A model generated the notes under the pieces. It did not search any database and had not been told where the DNA came from. It saw only the letters and a list, made by a program, of their open reading frames with translations. The translations under genes and the position numbers were made by a program. A stretch of 64,000 nucleotides of DNA. It comes from Gremmenia infestans (Eukaryota > Ascomycota > Leotiomycetes > Helotiales > Hamatocanthoscyphaceae). Below, piece after piece: positions 1 to 11,175 of the stretch (position 1 is its first letter; every line of letters begins with the position of its first letter). Location: the NCBI GenBank assembly GCA_032629725.1, contig JAFEVB010000036.1, positions 620,001 through 684,000 on the forward strand. The letters are read 5' to 3'.

Positions 1-1659
1 GCCTTCGCATCGCCTCCAACATGGAGGCTGGCGAGGATACAAGCAGGGTCACGATATCTTCATCATGGGCAGGAGCGTCCGAAGATCTCCTCTACCAGTG
101 TCGTCCTCAGCCGGCCGGATCTGAGATACGTATACTCAGCTATAATCCTTCTCGGCCTGCCTCTTCTCTTCTGGTTTGAAACCCCATTCCAAACTGTTCA
201 GGCTGAAGCGCCACCTTATCAGGGCTCCAAGGAAGATGACCTGCCTCAGAGGAGGATTAGACTGGATGAGGTGAAAGAGCATGGACGGGATTCCGAGAGC
301 CCATGGGTCGTCAGAGGTCAATCCGTCTACGATATCACGGACTGGGTGGCCGGCCATCCAGGCGGAGAAGTCATACTGCGTGCAGCTGGGGGAAGCGTCG
401 AGCCGTACTGGAAGATCTTCAGTATCCATCAGAAGCAGGAAGTGTACGATATTCTTGAACAGTACCGCATTGGATGCATTGATGAGCGGGATCTGGTCGA
501 TGGGCAGGTACCGGCGGATAGTATCATTGACCCTTTTATTGATGACCCCAGAAGAGATAAGAAATTGGTGGTGCTATCGGCCAGGCCGTGTAATGCAGAG
601 ACACCTGGAGACGAGTTGAGAGGTTTTATTACGCCGAATAGGCTTTTTTATGTGAGGAATCATATGTGGGTACCAACCATTGAAGAGGAGCAATATCGTT
701 TGACGATAGAGTTGGACGATGGAGAGGAGAAGACGTATACTTTGAGGGATCTGAGGGAGAAGTTTCCAAGTGTCACAATTACATCAACCATGCAATGCTC
801 TGGGAATCGGAGAAAGCACATGACTGAGAAGTGTGGCTCTACAAACGGCCTCCAGTGGACCGTTGGCGCCATTGGTAATGCGACTTGGACCGGCGTGAGG
901 CTACGAGACGTCCTGGTCGATGCAGGCTTCCCCATCGACGCACCACCAGCGGATGCAAAACACGCTCAATTCACGGGACTAGAAGCATACGGAGCCTCGG
1001 TTCCTTTGTCAAAGGCAATCGATGCACATGGCGACGTTCTATTGGCCTACGAGATGAACGGCTCGGGCATCCCAAGAGATCATGGTTTTCCACTTCGAGT
1101 CATCGTGCCGGGGCACGTCGCGGCTCGCAGCGTCAAATGGCTACAGAAAATCACGATATCGGACGAAGAGTCTCTTTCTCAATGGCAACGAAGAGATTAC
1201 AAGTCCTTCGGGCCAAACGAGGGCTCGAAGCCAGATTGGAGCCAGGCAAGGTCAATCCAAGAGATGCCCGTCACGTCCGCCATCACGTCCATAACCACCG
1301 CTCCTTCAGCTCCGAAGCTAAAACCCCAGGCCTTGTCTGAGGGAAAGAAAGATTCGGACTTCGTCGTCGTTGAAGGTTATGCATATTCGGGCGGCGGACG
1401 AGAAATTGTCCGCGTGGACATAAGCAAAGACAACGGCAAGACTTGGGACCAGGCTGAACTCGTGCAATCTGAGAATAGGGGCAGCAAGGTGTGGTGCTGG
1501 AAGCAATGGCGATACCAGATCCCCGCTGCTGAGTTTCGCGGCTCCGTTTTGGCTGTCAAAGCTACGGACGAAGCTTACAATACTCAGCCGGAAACGCATG
1601 ACTCGACCTACAATGTACGAGGCAACCTGGCTACTGCTTGGCATCGGGTCAAGGTCTGA
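1..1659 (+). CDS. SUOX: Sulfite oxidase, mitochondrial, cytochrome b5 + Mo-cofactor (5' end outside window)
   Basis: The reading frame is already open at base 1, so the start codon lies upstream and about 552 residues are visible. A basic stretch followed by a hydrophobic segment near residues 42-59 looks like a mitochondrial presequence with a membrane anchor. Next comes a cytochrome b5 domain with the heme-binding HPGG (His codon 355-357) and a second heme His in the SIH motif. The molybdopterin domain carries the Mo-ligand Cys in MQCSGNRR (codon 796-798). A C-terminal Mo-co dimerisation domain ends at the TGA at 1657-1659. The order b5-Moco-dimer is that of animal-type sulfite oxidase, which oxidises sulfite to sulfate in the intermembrane space with cytochrome c as acceptor. 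Nitrate reductase is excluded because no FAD/NADH module follows. No introns are needed in the visible part. Confidence 0.93.
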   Translation, partial: AFASPPTWRLARIQAGSRYLHHGQERPKISSTSVVLSRPDLRYVYSAIILLGLPLLFWFETPFQTVQAEAPPYQGSKEDDLPQRRIRLDEVKEHGRDSESPWVVRGQSVYDITDWVAGHPGGEVILRAAGGSVEPYWKIFSIHQKQEVYDILEQYRIGCIDERDLVDGQVPADSIIDPFIDDPRRDKKLVVLSARPCNAETPGDELRGFITPNRLFYVRNHMWVPTIEEEQYRLTIELDDGEEKTYTLRDLREKFPSVTITSTMQCSGNRRKHMTEKCGSTNGLQWTVGAIGNATWTGVRLRDVLVDAGFPIDAPPADAKHAQFTGLEAYGASVPLSKAIDAHGDVLLAYEMNGSGIPRDHGFPLRVIVPGHVAARSVKWLQKITISDEESLSQWQRRDYKSFGPNEGSKPDWSQARSIQEMPVTSAITSITTAPSAPKLKPQALSEGKKDSDFVVVEGYAYSGGGREIVRVDISKDNGKTWDQAELVQSENRGSKVWCWKQWRYQIPAAEFRGSVLAVKATDEAYNTQPETHDSTYNVRGNLATAWHRVKV

Positions 1660-2681
1660 GGTGGGGAGAGGAGTTGGGATCAATGTTAGTGTTGCGTGGA
1701 GGTACTGTAGGGTTAGCAATCAGGCGTATGGTGGAGGTGAAAGTGGAGTGCTGAGTGATGCTCGCTTTTGAAGTAACTGAGGAAGCGGGTGACTCGTATA
1801 ACTGTCTGCTTGGTTTGTATACATAGATACTCTTTGCTCGATCTCGAGTCTTTAATGCTAATAATAATAACAACAATGCGAACATCGGATTTGCTAGAGG
1901 GGTTTCCTGATTTGAAGGTTGGATCACACTATTGTGACAAAACAACTTCATTGTACTTTCTCATCATCACCCGGAAAGGAATCTACACCTTCTCCTTAGC
2001 AAGAGCACCCCTCCTCCCGTGCTCTAGGGATCAAAATACGGCCTCTCCCCCAGACTAACAGCCCTCTGCCCGGAGTATTAAAGACATATGTGTAGACGTC
2101 TCCGCGATCATTGCTAGCCACCGATGCTAGAAGGCTAGCGGTCCATATAATTAAATTACTTTCAAGGTAATAATTATACTCCTACTATAATATGTCAGGG
2201 TCATTGGTGCTTGTTCGAGAACGTTCGAAGGTTCATGAGGATTCAATAATTCCCAGGACATTTAAATTGTTGAAAGCGTATGAAAGTCTTCCAGGGACTT
2301 ACTTACGATTGTCGTCTTGAGTTTGCCAGGCACCTTGCCGAAGCATTGCATTCAGTTGTCGATACTTCGACCGTGGTACTCATTCTGGAGGTGCTGTGCG
2401 TCAACTGGATTCCTTCAGACATCGTTACTTAGAATATGAGGATTTATCGCGGAAATTCAGCTTAACAAGACTGTGAAAACTAGGTCTATAGAGGTGGGAT
2501 AATTTACTCTCCCTCGGCCGTGGTATAAGAAGCAAAAAATTCAAGCAGACGTGGGCAAAGAGATGTTCACATCACTGGCTTAAAAAGCACATAGCGAAAA
2601 TAGAATAGGAACTACTAGGCATAAACTTGCACATGAAGGAAGTTCTTAAAGCATATCAGATGTAACCACTAAACCGACTAC
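1660..2681. other. Intergenic, convergent 3' regions
   Basis: This 1.0-kb stretch lies between the convergent sulfite oxidase and GPI11 genes. It should hold both 3' UTRs. I see no ORF with conserved motifs and no structured RNA. Confidence 0.6.
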
Positions 2682-3478
2682 TCAATCAAACTCAATCCTC
2701 CTCCCCTTCAACAGCCAGCCCCCCACCGTCTTACCCAGAACATATCCAGCATACGCACCCGTAACAATTGTAACGGGCCACTTCTGCCATTCCCTGTCCC
2801 AATCCAAGGGGATGGGCACAGCGCCCAACCAAGCTCCGAGAAAGCAGCCTACAGCCCCTCCAAATACTTCATCAATAGGGCTATGCAGCGACGCTATCTC
2901 CCTCCACTTTTTGCCATCGGAGCCGTGTACGTATACCAAAGGGAAGACGGCCAGTAGGGCCAGGTACGCGGAGCTGAGGAGCGTGTGCGGGAGGTGGGTT
3001 GTAATGGGTGCGCCGAAGAGGATTTGAAGCCCTGCCAGGACGGGAGTTGAGAGGAGGGAGAGAACTAGGGAGAATAGAAGAGTCTGCAGAACTTGATTAG
3101 CAACCGAATTGTTCGGATGTGCTGGGAATGTCATACAAAAGCGTTCGCCGATGGCGCATCCCCTGTCTTCTTCGCCCCGTTGAGCTTTCCTCTCTTCACA
3201 GCCTTCGCATTGGAGCCGGTAGCAGGGAGACAGAGGGCTGCATATGCGACCTGGATAATTGCCAGTGGGAGGAGAGAGCTTAGCAGGGTTGGTACGGGGT
3301 CTGCGACAAAGGCTGGGAATCGTAGGTAGTATGCTGAAAGGAGCAGAGCTGGGTGGACCTGTGAGATGATTCGCGCGAGGTCGTTTGGGAGAAGCTCAAT
3401 TGGTGATGAAGTTTTCGCCGGAGCTGATTGGGATGCTGGATTGATGGCAGACATTGTTACGGGGTCGATGAGAGGCAT
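2682..3478 (-). CDS. GPI11: GPI ethanolamine-phosphate transferase subunit Gpi11/PIG-F
   Basis: Two exons, 3478-3137 and 3083-2682, give 247 aa. The 53-nt intron (3084-3136) has donor GTATGA, branch GCTAATC and acceptor CTGCAG, and keeps phase 0. The product is a polytopic ER membrane protein with about six hydrophobic segments. Its C-terminal half carries the family-typical SPIDEVFGGAVGC and PLDWDREWQKWPVT segments. PIG-F/Gpi11 partners the ethanolamine-phosphate transferases Gpi7 and Gpi13, which add EtN-P to the GPI anchor. The start is the first ATG of the ORF; a second in-frame ATG lies eight codons later. It lies head-to-tail upstream of nothing obviously related, with translin starting further upstream on the same strand. 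Confidence 0.92.
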
Positions 3479-3821
3479 TTTGCTTGTTGAGAACGAGTTC
3501 TTGAAGCTCAGAGGGTTCGGGTGTAAATGAAAAGGACGGCAGGGGTGGAGAATGGGACTGCAGGTGGAGCGCTACGCCAGACTACGGAGTAAGATCGGTT
3601 TTGAAGAACGCTTTATATTGGGGGCCAGACAAATTCAATACAGACGTAGAACAGTTCTGCTCGAGTAAAGGTTGTTGTAATACATGTGTTATCCGGTCCA
3701 TTAATGGACAAAGTGAGCTAAACACACGAGCCACCATCGCCGTGAAGCCATAAACCCATTTCCATAAACTTTTGCAACCCAAACAAGCCCTTCTGATACA
3801 TGATCGGTCCCCGTCCTTTGC
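3479..3821. other. Intergenic between translin 3' end and GPI11 start
   Basis: This 343-bp stretch lies between two minus-strand genes. It should hold the translin terminator and the GPI11 promoter. No specific element could be assigned. Confidence 0.5.
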
Positions 3822-4679
3822 TCAGGACTTCGAAACCAGGTTTCTCAAGGAAAGATCATAGACAATGTCCTCAATCTTCTTTACATTATACTTGATGCTA
3901 TCGCTCCTCCTTCTCAACGAATCGTTCTTCAGGTTCAAGATCTGGAAACCAGCATGAAGGTCTTTGACAAATTGGCTGATCTGCAATGGTCGTTGATAAT
4001 CGCCTAGAGTAACAGAATTGACTGCGAGTCTTGCGAGCTCTTCAATGAGCGTGATGAGTGATTGCAGGTACTCTTCAATTGAGATGTGGAAAGCATCTCG
4101 GTCTTTCAGATTTACGGGTACTGAAATTGTCAGCCTCAAGCTCTGGAAGATGGGAATCAACGTACCGTCGAGGATTGCGCCGACGTCTTCGATGGTTAAA
4201 AGTCTGCCAGCTTCAGCTGCCTTGCCATTATGTGCCATGCCTCCAAGCCATCCACAAAGAAGGATTGAAAAGATGACATTCTGAACATCCCTCGTCCAAA
4301 GCCCGTTGTACCTGTACTGATTAGCTAGGCTTTGAAAACTGTGGCGCCGGCATACTTGTAATATGGCGAGCTTGAGGCTACATCAGAGAGGCTTTTGATA
4401 CTCGCAACCTCTTCCTTGATGGCACCCTCAGCGGCGTCGAGGACTGGCTTGACTGCAACTCATTAGAGGAAGCTTTGGAACTTGGTAGTGAAGCTCACGA
4501 TGTGCTGCGGGGGTTGAATGGGCTCGTGAGAGGATTGACTGCGCGCCTCGACCCTGTCGTTCCAGGGTTTGGACAATGGCTCGGATCTGCTCTCGTACTT
4601 CAGCATCCTCATCAATCTTGTTCTGGAGTTCTTCAAAGATTCGTGGGTCGACCATTCCTGTCTCGCTGGGGTTGGCCAT
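3822..4679 (-). CDS. TSN: Translin
   Basis: Four exons, 4679-4499, 4452-4356, 4311-4166 and 4120-3822, give 240 aa, the usual translin length. Introns are 46, 44 and 45 nt with CTAAT/CTAATC-type branch sites. The third intron (4121-4165) is a multiple of three and has no stop, so a raw ORF reads through it; removing it restores the conserved run DVPVNLKDRDAFH. Other family segments are LERQGRGAQSILSRAHSTP at the N-terminus, PYYKYNGLWTRDVQNVIFS in the middle and GDYQRPLQISQFVKDLHAGF near the C-terminus. Translin is an all-helical ring protein that binds single-stranded RNA/DNA and, with TRAX, forms the C3PO endoribonuclease. The catalytic partner TRAX is not in this window. Confidence 0.95.
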
Positions 4680-5112
4680 TTTGGTGATGTTGAGTCACTA
4701 AATTCTAGGGCTGCGCAAGTCGGTTTAGGGAATGAGGATTTTAATATTGCCTCACAACAAGACGTCAAGAATTATGATTTATGTAGAGCTGCTATATATG
4801 TTTTAGACTATTGGAATTTACTAGGTGCTTTTTGGGGATTTGGTTTTCCGGGTCACAATGTCAAGACTCATTCACGAAGCTCTACTCGAGTACATCAAAT
4901 GCTACTTTTTTCTAAATGCTTGTTGGCTCAGGAAAATTTTAGATTTTCGATTTCGATCCACGTAACAGCAACGAGTGTAGCTTTCCCGACAAGCGTTGGC
5001 GCTTCGAACCGTCTCGGTGTCAATTCATTTTAATACGAGTTATGGTAATTTGGATAGTAGTGGCCAGGTCGGGAAGCTCTTCTTCGCAAGTCTGGCAAGC
5101 CAAACAGTGCAA
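4680..5112. other. Intergenic between U2 snRNA and translin
   Basis: This 433-bp stretch lies upstream of translin and downstream of the U2 gene. A 154-codon plus-strand ORF crosses it and the translin start but has no family features, so I treat it as antisense noise. It should hold the translin promoter and the U2 3' processing region. Confidence 0.5.
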
Positions 5113-5307
5113 TGAAAAGTGGTCGCGTCATCTGGAGGCAGTGAAATACCAGAGACACAGTGACAACTGGCACAGGCAAGCCTGGAGGCCAGTCGTCGAG
5201 GGACAAAAATAGGAATAATCTTGATGTTCACACGTGGCGAACTTTCAGAGATTAAACTGAAAAGAACAGATACTACACTTGATCTAAGCCAATAGGCAAA
5301 GAGAGCT
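5113..5307 (-). ncRNA. U2: U2 spliceosomal snRNA
   Basis: The minus strand carries a full U2 architecture of about 195 nt. The 5' part reads CTCTTTGCC...GGCTTAGATCAAG. The branch-point recognition sequence GTGTAGTA is complementary to plus 5271-5278. Stem IIa follows (TTTCAG...CTGAAA). The Sm site ATTTTTG is at plus 5204-5210. Stem III is a 9-bp helix (GACGACTGG with CCAGTTGTC). Stem-loop IV has the U2B''-type loop closed by TCTGG/CCAGA plus a second helix. A TATA-like TATAAG (plus 5353-5358) lies about 48 nt upstream. U2 pairs with the intron branch site and with U6. The exact 5' and 3' ends are estimates (within about 5-10 nt). Short ORFs over this locus are artefacts. Confidence 0.94.
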
Positions 5308-6369
5308 AAAGAGAAAAGAAAAAAAGGTAAAACGAGCGATGGGATGGTCTTTCTTATAGAAATTTCGAAAACGCTAGTTGGCGCTAAAAAGCTGCAAATT
5401 CTTTTCGTTTGTCTTTAGAGCAAACAGGACAAACTGCAGACTAATCATTCAACTAGTGTTATGATTGGTTTGTGTCGTAGTTGGAATTACCCGAGTATTG
5501 ATCCAATGATCCCTCCCTCCATTCCACGCCAGCATATTTGTCTCTAGCTTAGGTAAGTACATATGTCTGTAATATCCCACTAGTCATTTATTAATTATAC
5601 AAGTGCAAATGCATATATGTATACAATATATCATAGTATATCATCACGCTATGATTCAAAGCTATTTGTGTACTCTCTCAACTTTATCATTCAGCCCAAA
5701 GTCGTGATCAGCCTGTTCAATGTCGACTATACCTCGCTGAATAGAGATAGAAGAAAACAGTTTTAGTATAACTTATCAAAACTCATGCCTCTCGTCACTA
5801 TGATACCCCAGATCGATTCTCAGTGAGTGGCTTAGCTGAACCCCCTCAATCCATCTTTGCTTTTTGGGGCTTGCGAGGTATTGCGTGGGATGTAACGAAG
5901 CTGGCTGGTCACGGGCCTCGACAAATGTGACCCCAAGCTCACTTCACCAACGATTTAGCTTGCTATTTCTCGCCACCTTCCGACAGAGTACAAAGCGCTC
6001 CAGATAATGGCAACAAAGCCATCCATTCTTGTGTTCTTTAATGTCGAGCCTATCTTTCAAAGTGTCACAACAGTGGCCAGGTGATCAGCTTCAGCCAAGC
6101 CATGTGCTAATCTAAGAGGAGCTAGGCGCGATGGGTAAACAAGACACTTGTTATGAGCTGCATCGTATCGTGCCTTCCTTTCATGTATTGATTCGTTTAC
6201 ATTCAATTGTCCCTGCCTCTTTATTAGTTGTCGGCACGCCATATTCATACATAAGTAGCATTGCATCTCGACCTTAAAAGAGCGTTGCCCTTCATTTCTT
6301 CGCACTCCCCTCTCAACTTATAAAATATCTTACGAGCATACATAACATACTAACTATTGAGCTATCAAG
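5308..6369. other. Intergenic between U2 and PLC-like gene; TATA at 6318-6325
   Basis: This 1.06-kb AT-rich stretch separates the divergent U2 and PLC-like genes. It contains TATATA/ATATGT-rich sequence around 5600-5645. A TTATAAAA box at 6318-6325 lies 45 bp before the ATG of the PLC-like gene. No ORF with recognisable features was found. Confidence 0.55.
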
Positions 6370-7773
6370 ATGCCGAGCAAAGGTATTCAATGCTATTCGT
6401 ATATAGGCGTGGCAGGGTGTCAAATTGAATTCTGTGTCCCTGGAAATACCGTCTCGAAGAATGAACTTCAAACTTTCGGCAATGACCATTTGGAAATCGA
6501 CAAGAAATTCATCAAAGGACACTTCAACTTCACAGGCACTTTCTCCTTTAAGGTTATTCGGAATGGCAACCAACTTGTGTCTGAAAGTATTGAAGTCAAC
6601 GTCGTGACGGGAAATCTGGAAGGAGGAAATCTAAAGTCTATGGCGAACCAAACCTCAATCATCACAAATGAGGCTATTGTCACTTATGGCTTCTACGATG
6701 CGGGAACAGGCGCTGCAGACCTTCCGGACCGAGATCAGATTTGGGTCACTGTTACACCAAATTACTCAACGTGGATGGGACGGCTAGCACCACCAGCATC
6801 TCCTCAAGCATCCAAGCCATTCTCCAAACTCTTCCTTCCAGCAGCACATGACATTGGCATGAACACCATGCAATCGGCAGATGCACTCCTTCAAGGCAGC
6901 TGCCTCGTTGATGTCCTAACCCATGTCAACCCCGTGTTTGCAAAAATCGCAGACATGATGACCCACGATGCTGTTCTAGCAATCGCCCCCAACATCATCC
7001 GTGGGCTCGCTATCACACAGAAGGATAGCCTCGCAGCCATTCTAAGCATCGGCGCGAGGTATTTCGAGTTCCGTCCCGCATACCTGCACAGTGCCATCCG
7101 TCCAGACCACCCAATCCCCGACGAGCTATATTTCTCGCACTCTGCCATTCCCGGGATGCAATACGATGAGTTCCTGCACGACACCGTCGAGTTCTTGATG
7201 CAAAACCCGGAAGAGATCGTCGTCGTACAGCTCCGCTGGGATGGTGTACCCGCAGAGTGCGCAAGGCCCACAGACGAAGACCTGGCAAACTACCTCAATA
7301 CCGCCCTCTCGCCATCAAACGGCTCCATAGTAGCAGGCTCTCTAGACGACATACTGCACTGCTCCATCTCCGAGCTCCGAGACCAACACAAGCGTCTCAT
7401 CCTCTTTGTAAACAGCGACTCTTTCTCTACCTACACAGATGAAGGAAATGCAACGCTGAATGGCGACACCATCGTCGCGGAATTCAACAGCTTGAGCCCG
7501 GAGAAACAAGCCGGAAAGCCGTTTACGAACTTGCAATGCCAGGCCACAGCTACGAATATTCCGCAGGTTGTGGCATACAGCGTCCTGGCCGCAAATGCTA
7601 GCAGTAGCTGTCTACTTGCAACGAAGCCAATGTGTGATAGTAAGACTTTGCCGTGGATCCAGCAGAATGCTGGACGGCTGGATCCGAATCAGCTGGTGGT
7701 GGTTATGAATGACTTTTTCGATGGCGCGACGGCTGATGTTTGTATTGAGTGGAGTAGGAAGAGATTGGAATAG
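6370..7773 (+). CDS. PI-PLC-like phosphodiesterase (TIM-barrel), single exon
   Basis: 467 aa, one exon, preceded by a TATAAAA 45 bp upstream. The N-terminal ~130 residues look like a small beta-rich domain of unknown family. From about residue 150 the protein resembles PLC-like phosphodiesterases with a TIM beta/alpha barrel. It has AAHDIGMNTM with the presumed general-base His160, the strand GARYFEFRPAYL, and FSHSAIPG with the presumed general-acid His257. A later barrel strand reads EEIVVVQLRW. There is no signal peptide or GPI signal, unlike bacterial secreted PI-PLCs, so a cytosolic protein is likely. Substrate is unknown; the family includes phosphatidylinositol-cleaving and glycerophosphodiester-cleaving enzymes. 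Confidence 0.82.
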   Translation: MPSKGIQCYSYIGVAGCQIEFCVPGNTVSKNELQTFGNDHLEIDKKFIKGHFNFTGTFSFKVIRNGNQLVSESIEVNVVTGNLEGGNLKSMANQTSIITNEAIVTYGFYDAGTGAADLPDRDQIWVTVTPNYSTWMGRLAPPASPQASKPFSKLFLPAAHDIGMNTMQSADALLQGSCLVDVLTHVNPVFAKIADMMTHDAVLAIAPNIIRGLAITQKDSLAAILSIGARYFEFRPAYLHSAIRPDHPIPDELYFSHSAIPGMQYDEFLHDTVEFLMQNPEEIVVVQLRWDGVPAECARPTDEDLANYLNTALSPSNGSIVAGSLDDILHCSISELRDQHKRLILFVNSDSFSTYTDEGNATLNGDTIVAEFNSLSPEKQAGKPFTNLQCQATATNIPQVVAYSVLAANASSSCLLATKPMCDSKTLPWIQQNAGRLDPNQLVVVMNDFFDGATADVCIEWSRKRLE

Positions 7774-8810
7774 ACTGCGGATGCCGGCTCTACTGTATGT
7801 ACAATACATGCAGCATATAGATTGGAAGCCGAAGCCCAAACTCGGACTTATTGGATTGGCTTTGTGAATCCAGCTATTCCGATTTTGTCACTTCATTGTA
7901 TTGGAAAGCGGGCTTGATCGGCTTACCTTGAACATTGACAAAGGGCAGCCAGATATAGAGCTTCTAACAACTATATCGGAGTAGGTTTTAATGATTCACC
8001 GGGCTGTCTCCGAAACTCGAAGATCGATTCGTTTCACGTTTTGTCTTTTCAATCTGGAGTCCGAATGGATTACGCACTCGTTCCAAGCGGCGGATTGTAT
8101 GAGCTTATCTTCTATCAACATCTAAAATCTATAGATCAATTTTCACAAACTCTTATTTTAGACTGCCAACGCCTTCTTCTCCGTTATGACTAATCTCTCA
8201 GCAAGCAAGCAGTGTTCTTTTATCTATAAACTCACGTCCGTCCCTAAAGAAAAGCTCTTTTTGTCTTCTTGCTATCTATCTTTCTCATATGCTCTGCTAT
8301 GCAATTAATCAATGGCTGGCAATCGTTTGTAGTAAAGTGGGTTCTAATAGTAGAGGTGGAGGGAGGTGAGGAATGGCGGGGTAGACAGGGGTAGGGTAGA
8401 TGGAAAGAGGTGGAGCAAGCTAGAGCGCTTACTGCATGCTCATAGGACGGTGAGGACCAGGTATGGTAAGGTATGTACGGAATATCATAAATGCCTACCT
8501 AAGTAGTTTCTAGAGACGATTGGTTATTCTAAAGCAAGTTCTTGAAGTTGCAGAGGAAGGAAGGAAAGAAGGCGAGGGTAGGAACTTACGGAGGGATTTG
8601 AAGTTGAGAATAGTGGATACTTGGAGAAGATTCAAATAGGATATTTCATGGAGAGGGGATGTAAATAATTCAATGCGTGACTTTCGATAGGAGATTACAG
8701 ACTCGCCAGTCTGTTGAAATGGGGGGTTCTGGGAAGAAGGGGAAGGGTCTGTTTTGGCGCGTAAATTAGCGCTGTACCTATCTCCATACAGTACTTCCTA
8801 GACATTCGGA

Positions 8811-8881
8811 CTCGAGATTCGAGATTCGAGATTCGAGATTTGAGATTTGAGATTTGAGATTCAAGATTCGAGATTCGAGAC
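8811..8881. repeat. Tandem 7-mer (CGAGATT)n with variants
   Basis: About ten copies of a 7-bp unit CGAGATT. The middle copies drift to TGAGATT, and one reads CAAGATT. It lies about 430 bp upstream of the ATG at 9312. The drift pattern suggests an old microsatellite. Confidence 0.9.
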
Positions 8882-9172
8882 TACAGTACCTACCTAAGTA
8901 CCTATTGTTTATTACAAACCAGATAGACAGACGTAAGAGATGCGGCTGAGCATTAGCCCGACTCGTCGCGAATGCATCGTGGTTGCCTGAATAGGCTTAG
9001 CGAGGGGGTTGCGGCTGCCTTGCCTTGCCTGCGGCTGCATTACCTCAAGCGTTCAGGGGCACACTTTATTCTCAAATACGCGTATGCGTATATTCCTTGC
9101 TTCCTTTGACCGGAAGTGGTATTCTTGATGTACTGGGCAGGGAGTATGAGTATGTCATAGAAAGATAGATAG

Positions 9173-9184
9173 ATATATATAAAA
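9173..9184 (+). promoter_or_regulatory. TATA box of the gene at 9312
   Basis: TATATATAAAA lies about 130 bp before the ATG at 9312, directly after a GATAGATAGATA run. Spacing fits a fungal core promoter. Confidence 0.55.
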
Positions 9185-9311
9185 GGCATTCTTTCTCGGT
9201 TCTTAAATTGAGAAATTCTCATAGAATCATAGAACTACCCTCTCTTTCCAACTTTTATTCCAATACCTTGAGGAGAAGTAAGAAAATAAACATCTCTGAA
9301 TAATAAACAGC

Positions 9312-11006
9312 ATGTCCCAACTCGTCAAACTCGTCGGTTCAGGCATCGGTCTCGCATCTGAAGCTTACCAAGCTTCAAAAGCCTCAAGGGCAGAACAACA
9401 TGGCGAAAGCAGCAGAAGCGCTGCTACTGCTTCTGCTTCATCCCATAGTCAGATAACGTCAGTCCCGAGTGAGCCACCTCCAGAGTACGTCGAAGTGTCC
9501 CAGGCGCAAGTAAATGCCCTTATTGCCCGTGGAGAAGCTGTCCCTGTCGACTCGAAAGAAGGATTCGGAGAGAAGATTAGAGAATACGAACAAGAATTCC
9601 CATTCGCAGAAGAAGAAGACGATGAAGAGATATGGGCACTCGACGAAGCAGCCAGTCCAGGTACACAAATGGAAGATCCAGCCGAATCTTCATCTCCCAA
9701 AGAATCAAAAGCCATCGCAGATATTTTCCTCAAAAACCATCCACGACCAGCGAGACCGGTAGCTGGAGCTCGAGCACAATTGCCATGTGCAGTCATCATT
9801 CCCCAACGTAGACCCAAGGATAAAAAGCGCGGCTTCGTCAGGGCATATGCGCCTGTACTAGCGGACTGTGGAATTGACCAAATCGCCTTTCTGGATTTTT
9901 TAAAGTCGTTCCAAACGGCCAGTAAAGAGGATCCGTGGCTGCATGTTGTCAATATCGCGGCTATGGCTGCTGGGATAGCACCGAGTATCACCGCTATGGC
10001 CGTTTCGACCGCTGTGCAAGTCGCGGTTGGGGTTGCGATGGAAATTCAGAGACGCACTAGGTTCGTTTATTCCCTCCCGGATTTCGAAATGGTTCGTTGC
10101 TGATATTGTGGCTTATTCTCGCAGAGCAAACTCATTCCTAGACCGCATGAACGACGATTTCTTCAAGCCTCGTGGTTTGTACTGCCTAATCATGACATAT
10201 AAACCTGATTCAAGCGACAGCCACGGCTCAGTCAACATGATGAAATCCGTCACCTCCACCTCTTTCTTCTCCAGCTGGACGAAAAAAATGCGGGTCTCTT
10301 CAGGAAAAACATACGGCGAGTTGGAATTGCCACAAGCAGCGCCTCTAATATTCCCCGGTCTCGATTCCGTGGCTGCCGAAATGAGTGAAGAAGGAGCGAG
10401 GAAGCAAAACAGGATGAAGAAGAGTGGTAAATTTGTGGCTGATTATATGGATCGCAGAGCTCAGGCGAAATATGCGTGCGAGAATCCGGGGAGCGGGTTG
10501 GCGCAGACTGATCCTAAGTTTAGAAGCAGGTTTGCGGACCCAAATCATCCTGCGAATAGCGGGAACTTGATATCGCTGGTCACGGGGGGTACGATTGATA
10601 CGAGTAGGAGCCAGGGAGGTTTGGGTGGCTTGTTGGGTAAGCTTCCACTTGGGAGGGGGGGTGGAGGCGGACTACCAGGAATTTTGAGCGACAGACTTGG
10701 GAGTGGAAGCGGTGGAATAAAAGGCGCACTTGGTGATAGATTTAGACGAGGAAGTCAGGAATACAGAAGACAGAATGTGCTACAAGAGAGACTCGGAGGA
10801 AGAGGAAGAGGCACTGGTGGACGAGAAAGTGGTGGATTCGTGAAGAAAATCATCCAGAAGGTGAGAAGACTATCGACTCTCCAAGATACTATTGCTTGAG
10901 CACTAATTTGAAATAGGATGTTCTATACATGATGATTGTCAACCTGCCATCAGAGGAGGAAATGCAGGCTGGGGTGCAAGCTGTTGCAAACGAATCGCCA
11001 CGATAG
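9312..11006 (+). CDS. Conserved fungal protein of unknown function, Gly-rich C-terminus
   Basis: Three exons, 9312-10060, 10125-10860 and 10917-11006, give 524 aa. Intron 1 (64 nt) has donor GTTCGT and acceptor CGCAG. Intron 2 (56 nt) has donor GTGAGA, branch CACTAAT and acceptor AATAG. Using intron 2 replaces a short non-conserved tail with DVLYMMIVNLPSEEEM, which is why I prefer it to the longer ORF ending at 10899. Residues 1-130 are low-complexity and acidic. Residues ~205-250 contain an Ala-rich hydrophobic stretch just before the first splice. A segment RGLYCLIMTYKPDS follows, then a Gly/Arg-rich linker (about residues 415-490). I recognise the layout from uncharacterised ascomycete proteins but know no function. 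Confidence 0.8.
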
Positions 11007-11175
11007 AACCGGAAAGACGCTTCAAAGAATACCAGCTCAACTGGATATTTAGTCATGGCCGTGACTCTGTGTATTGAACATACGAGTACAAGTTTTATCT
11101 AAATCCAAATGAAATAAAAAAGACCGGCGAACACCATCCTCACTCAAACTCTAACCCTAACCGCAACTTTGACAT

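Larger units (their letters stand above)
7774..9311. other. Intergenic, 1.5 kb, purine-rich tract and tandem 7-mer
   Basis: No gene was recognised. The stretch holds a G/A-rich tract around 8340-8425, the CGAGATT tandem repeat at 8811-8881 and the promoter of the following gene with a TATATATAAAA box at 9173-9184. Confidence 0.55.

Noticed and set aside
4569..5033. 154-codon plus-strand ORF over the translin start
   Set aside because: It is antisense to the well-supported translin exon 1 and has no family features.
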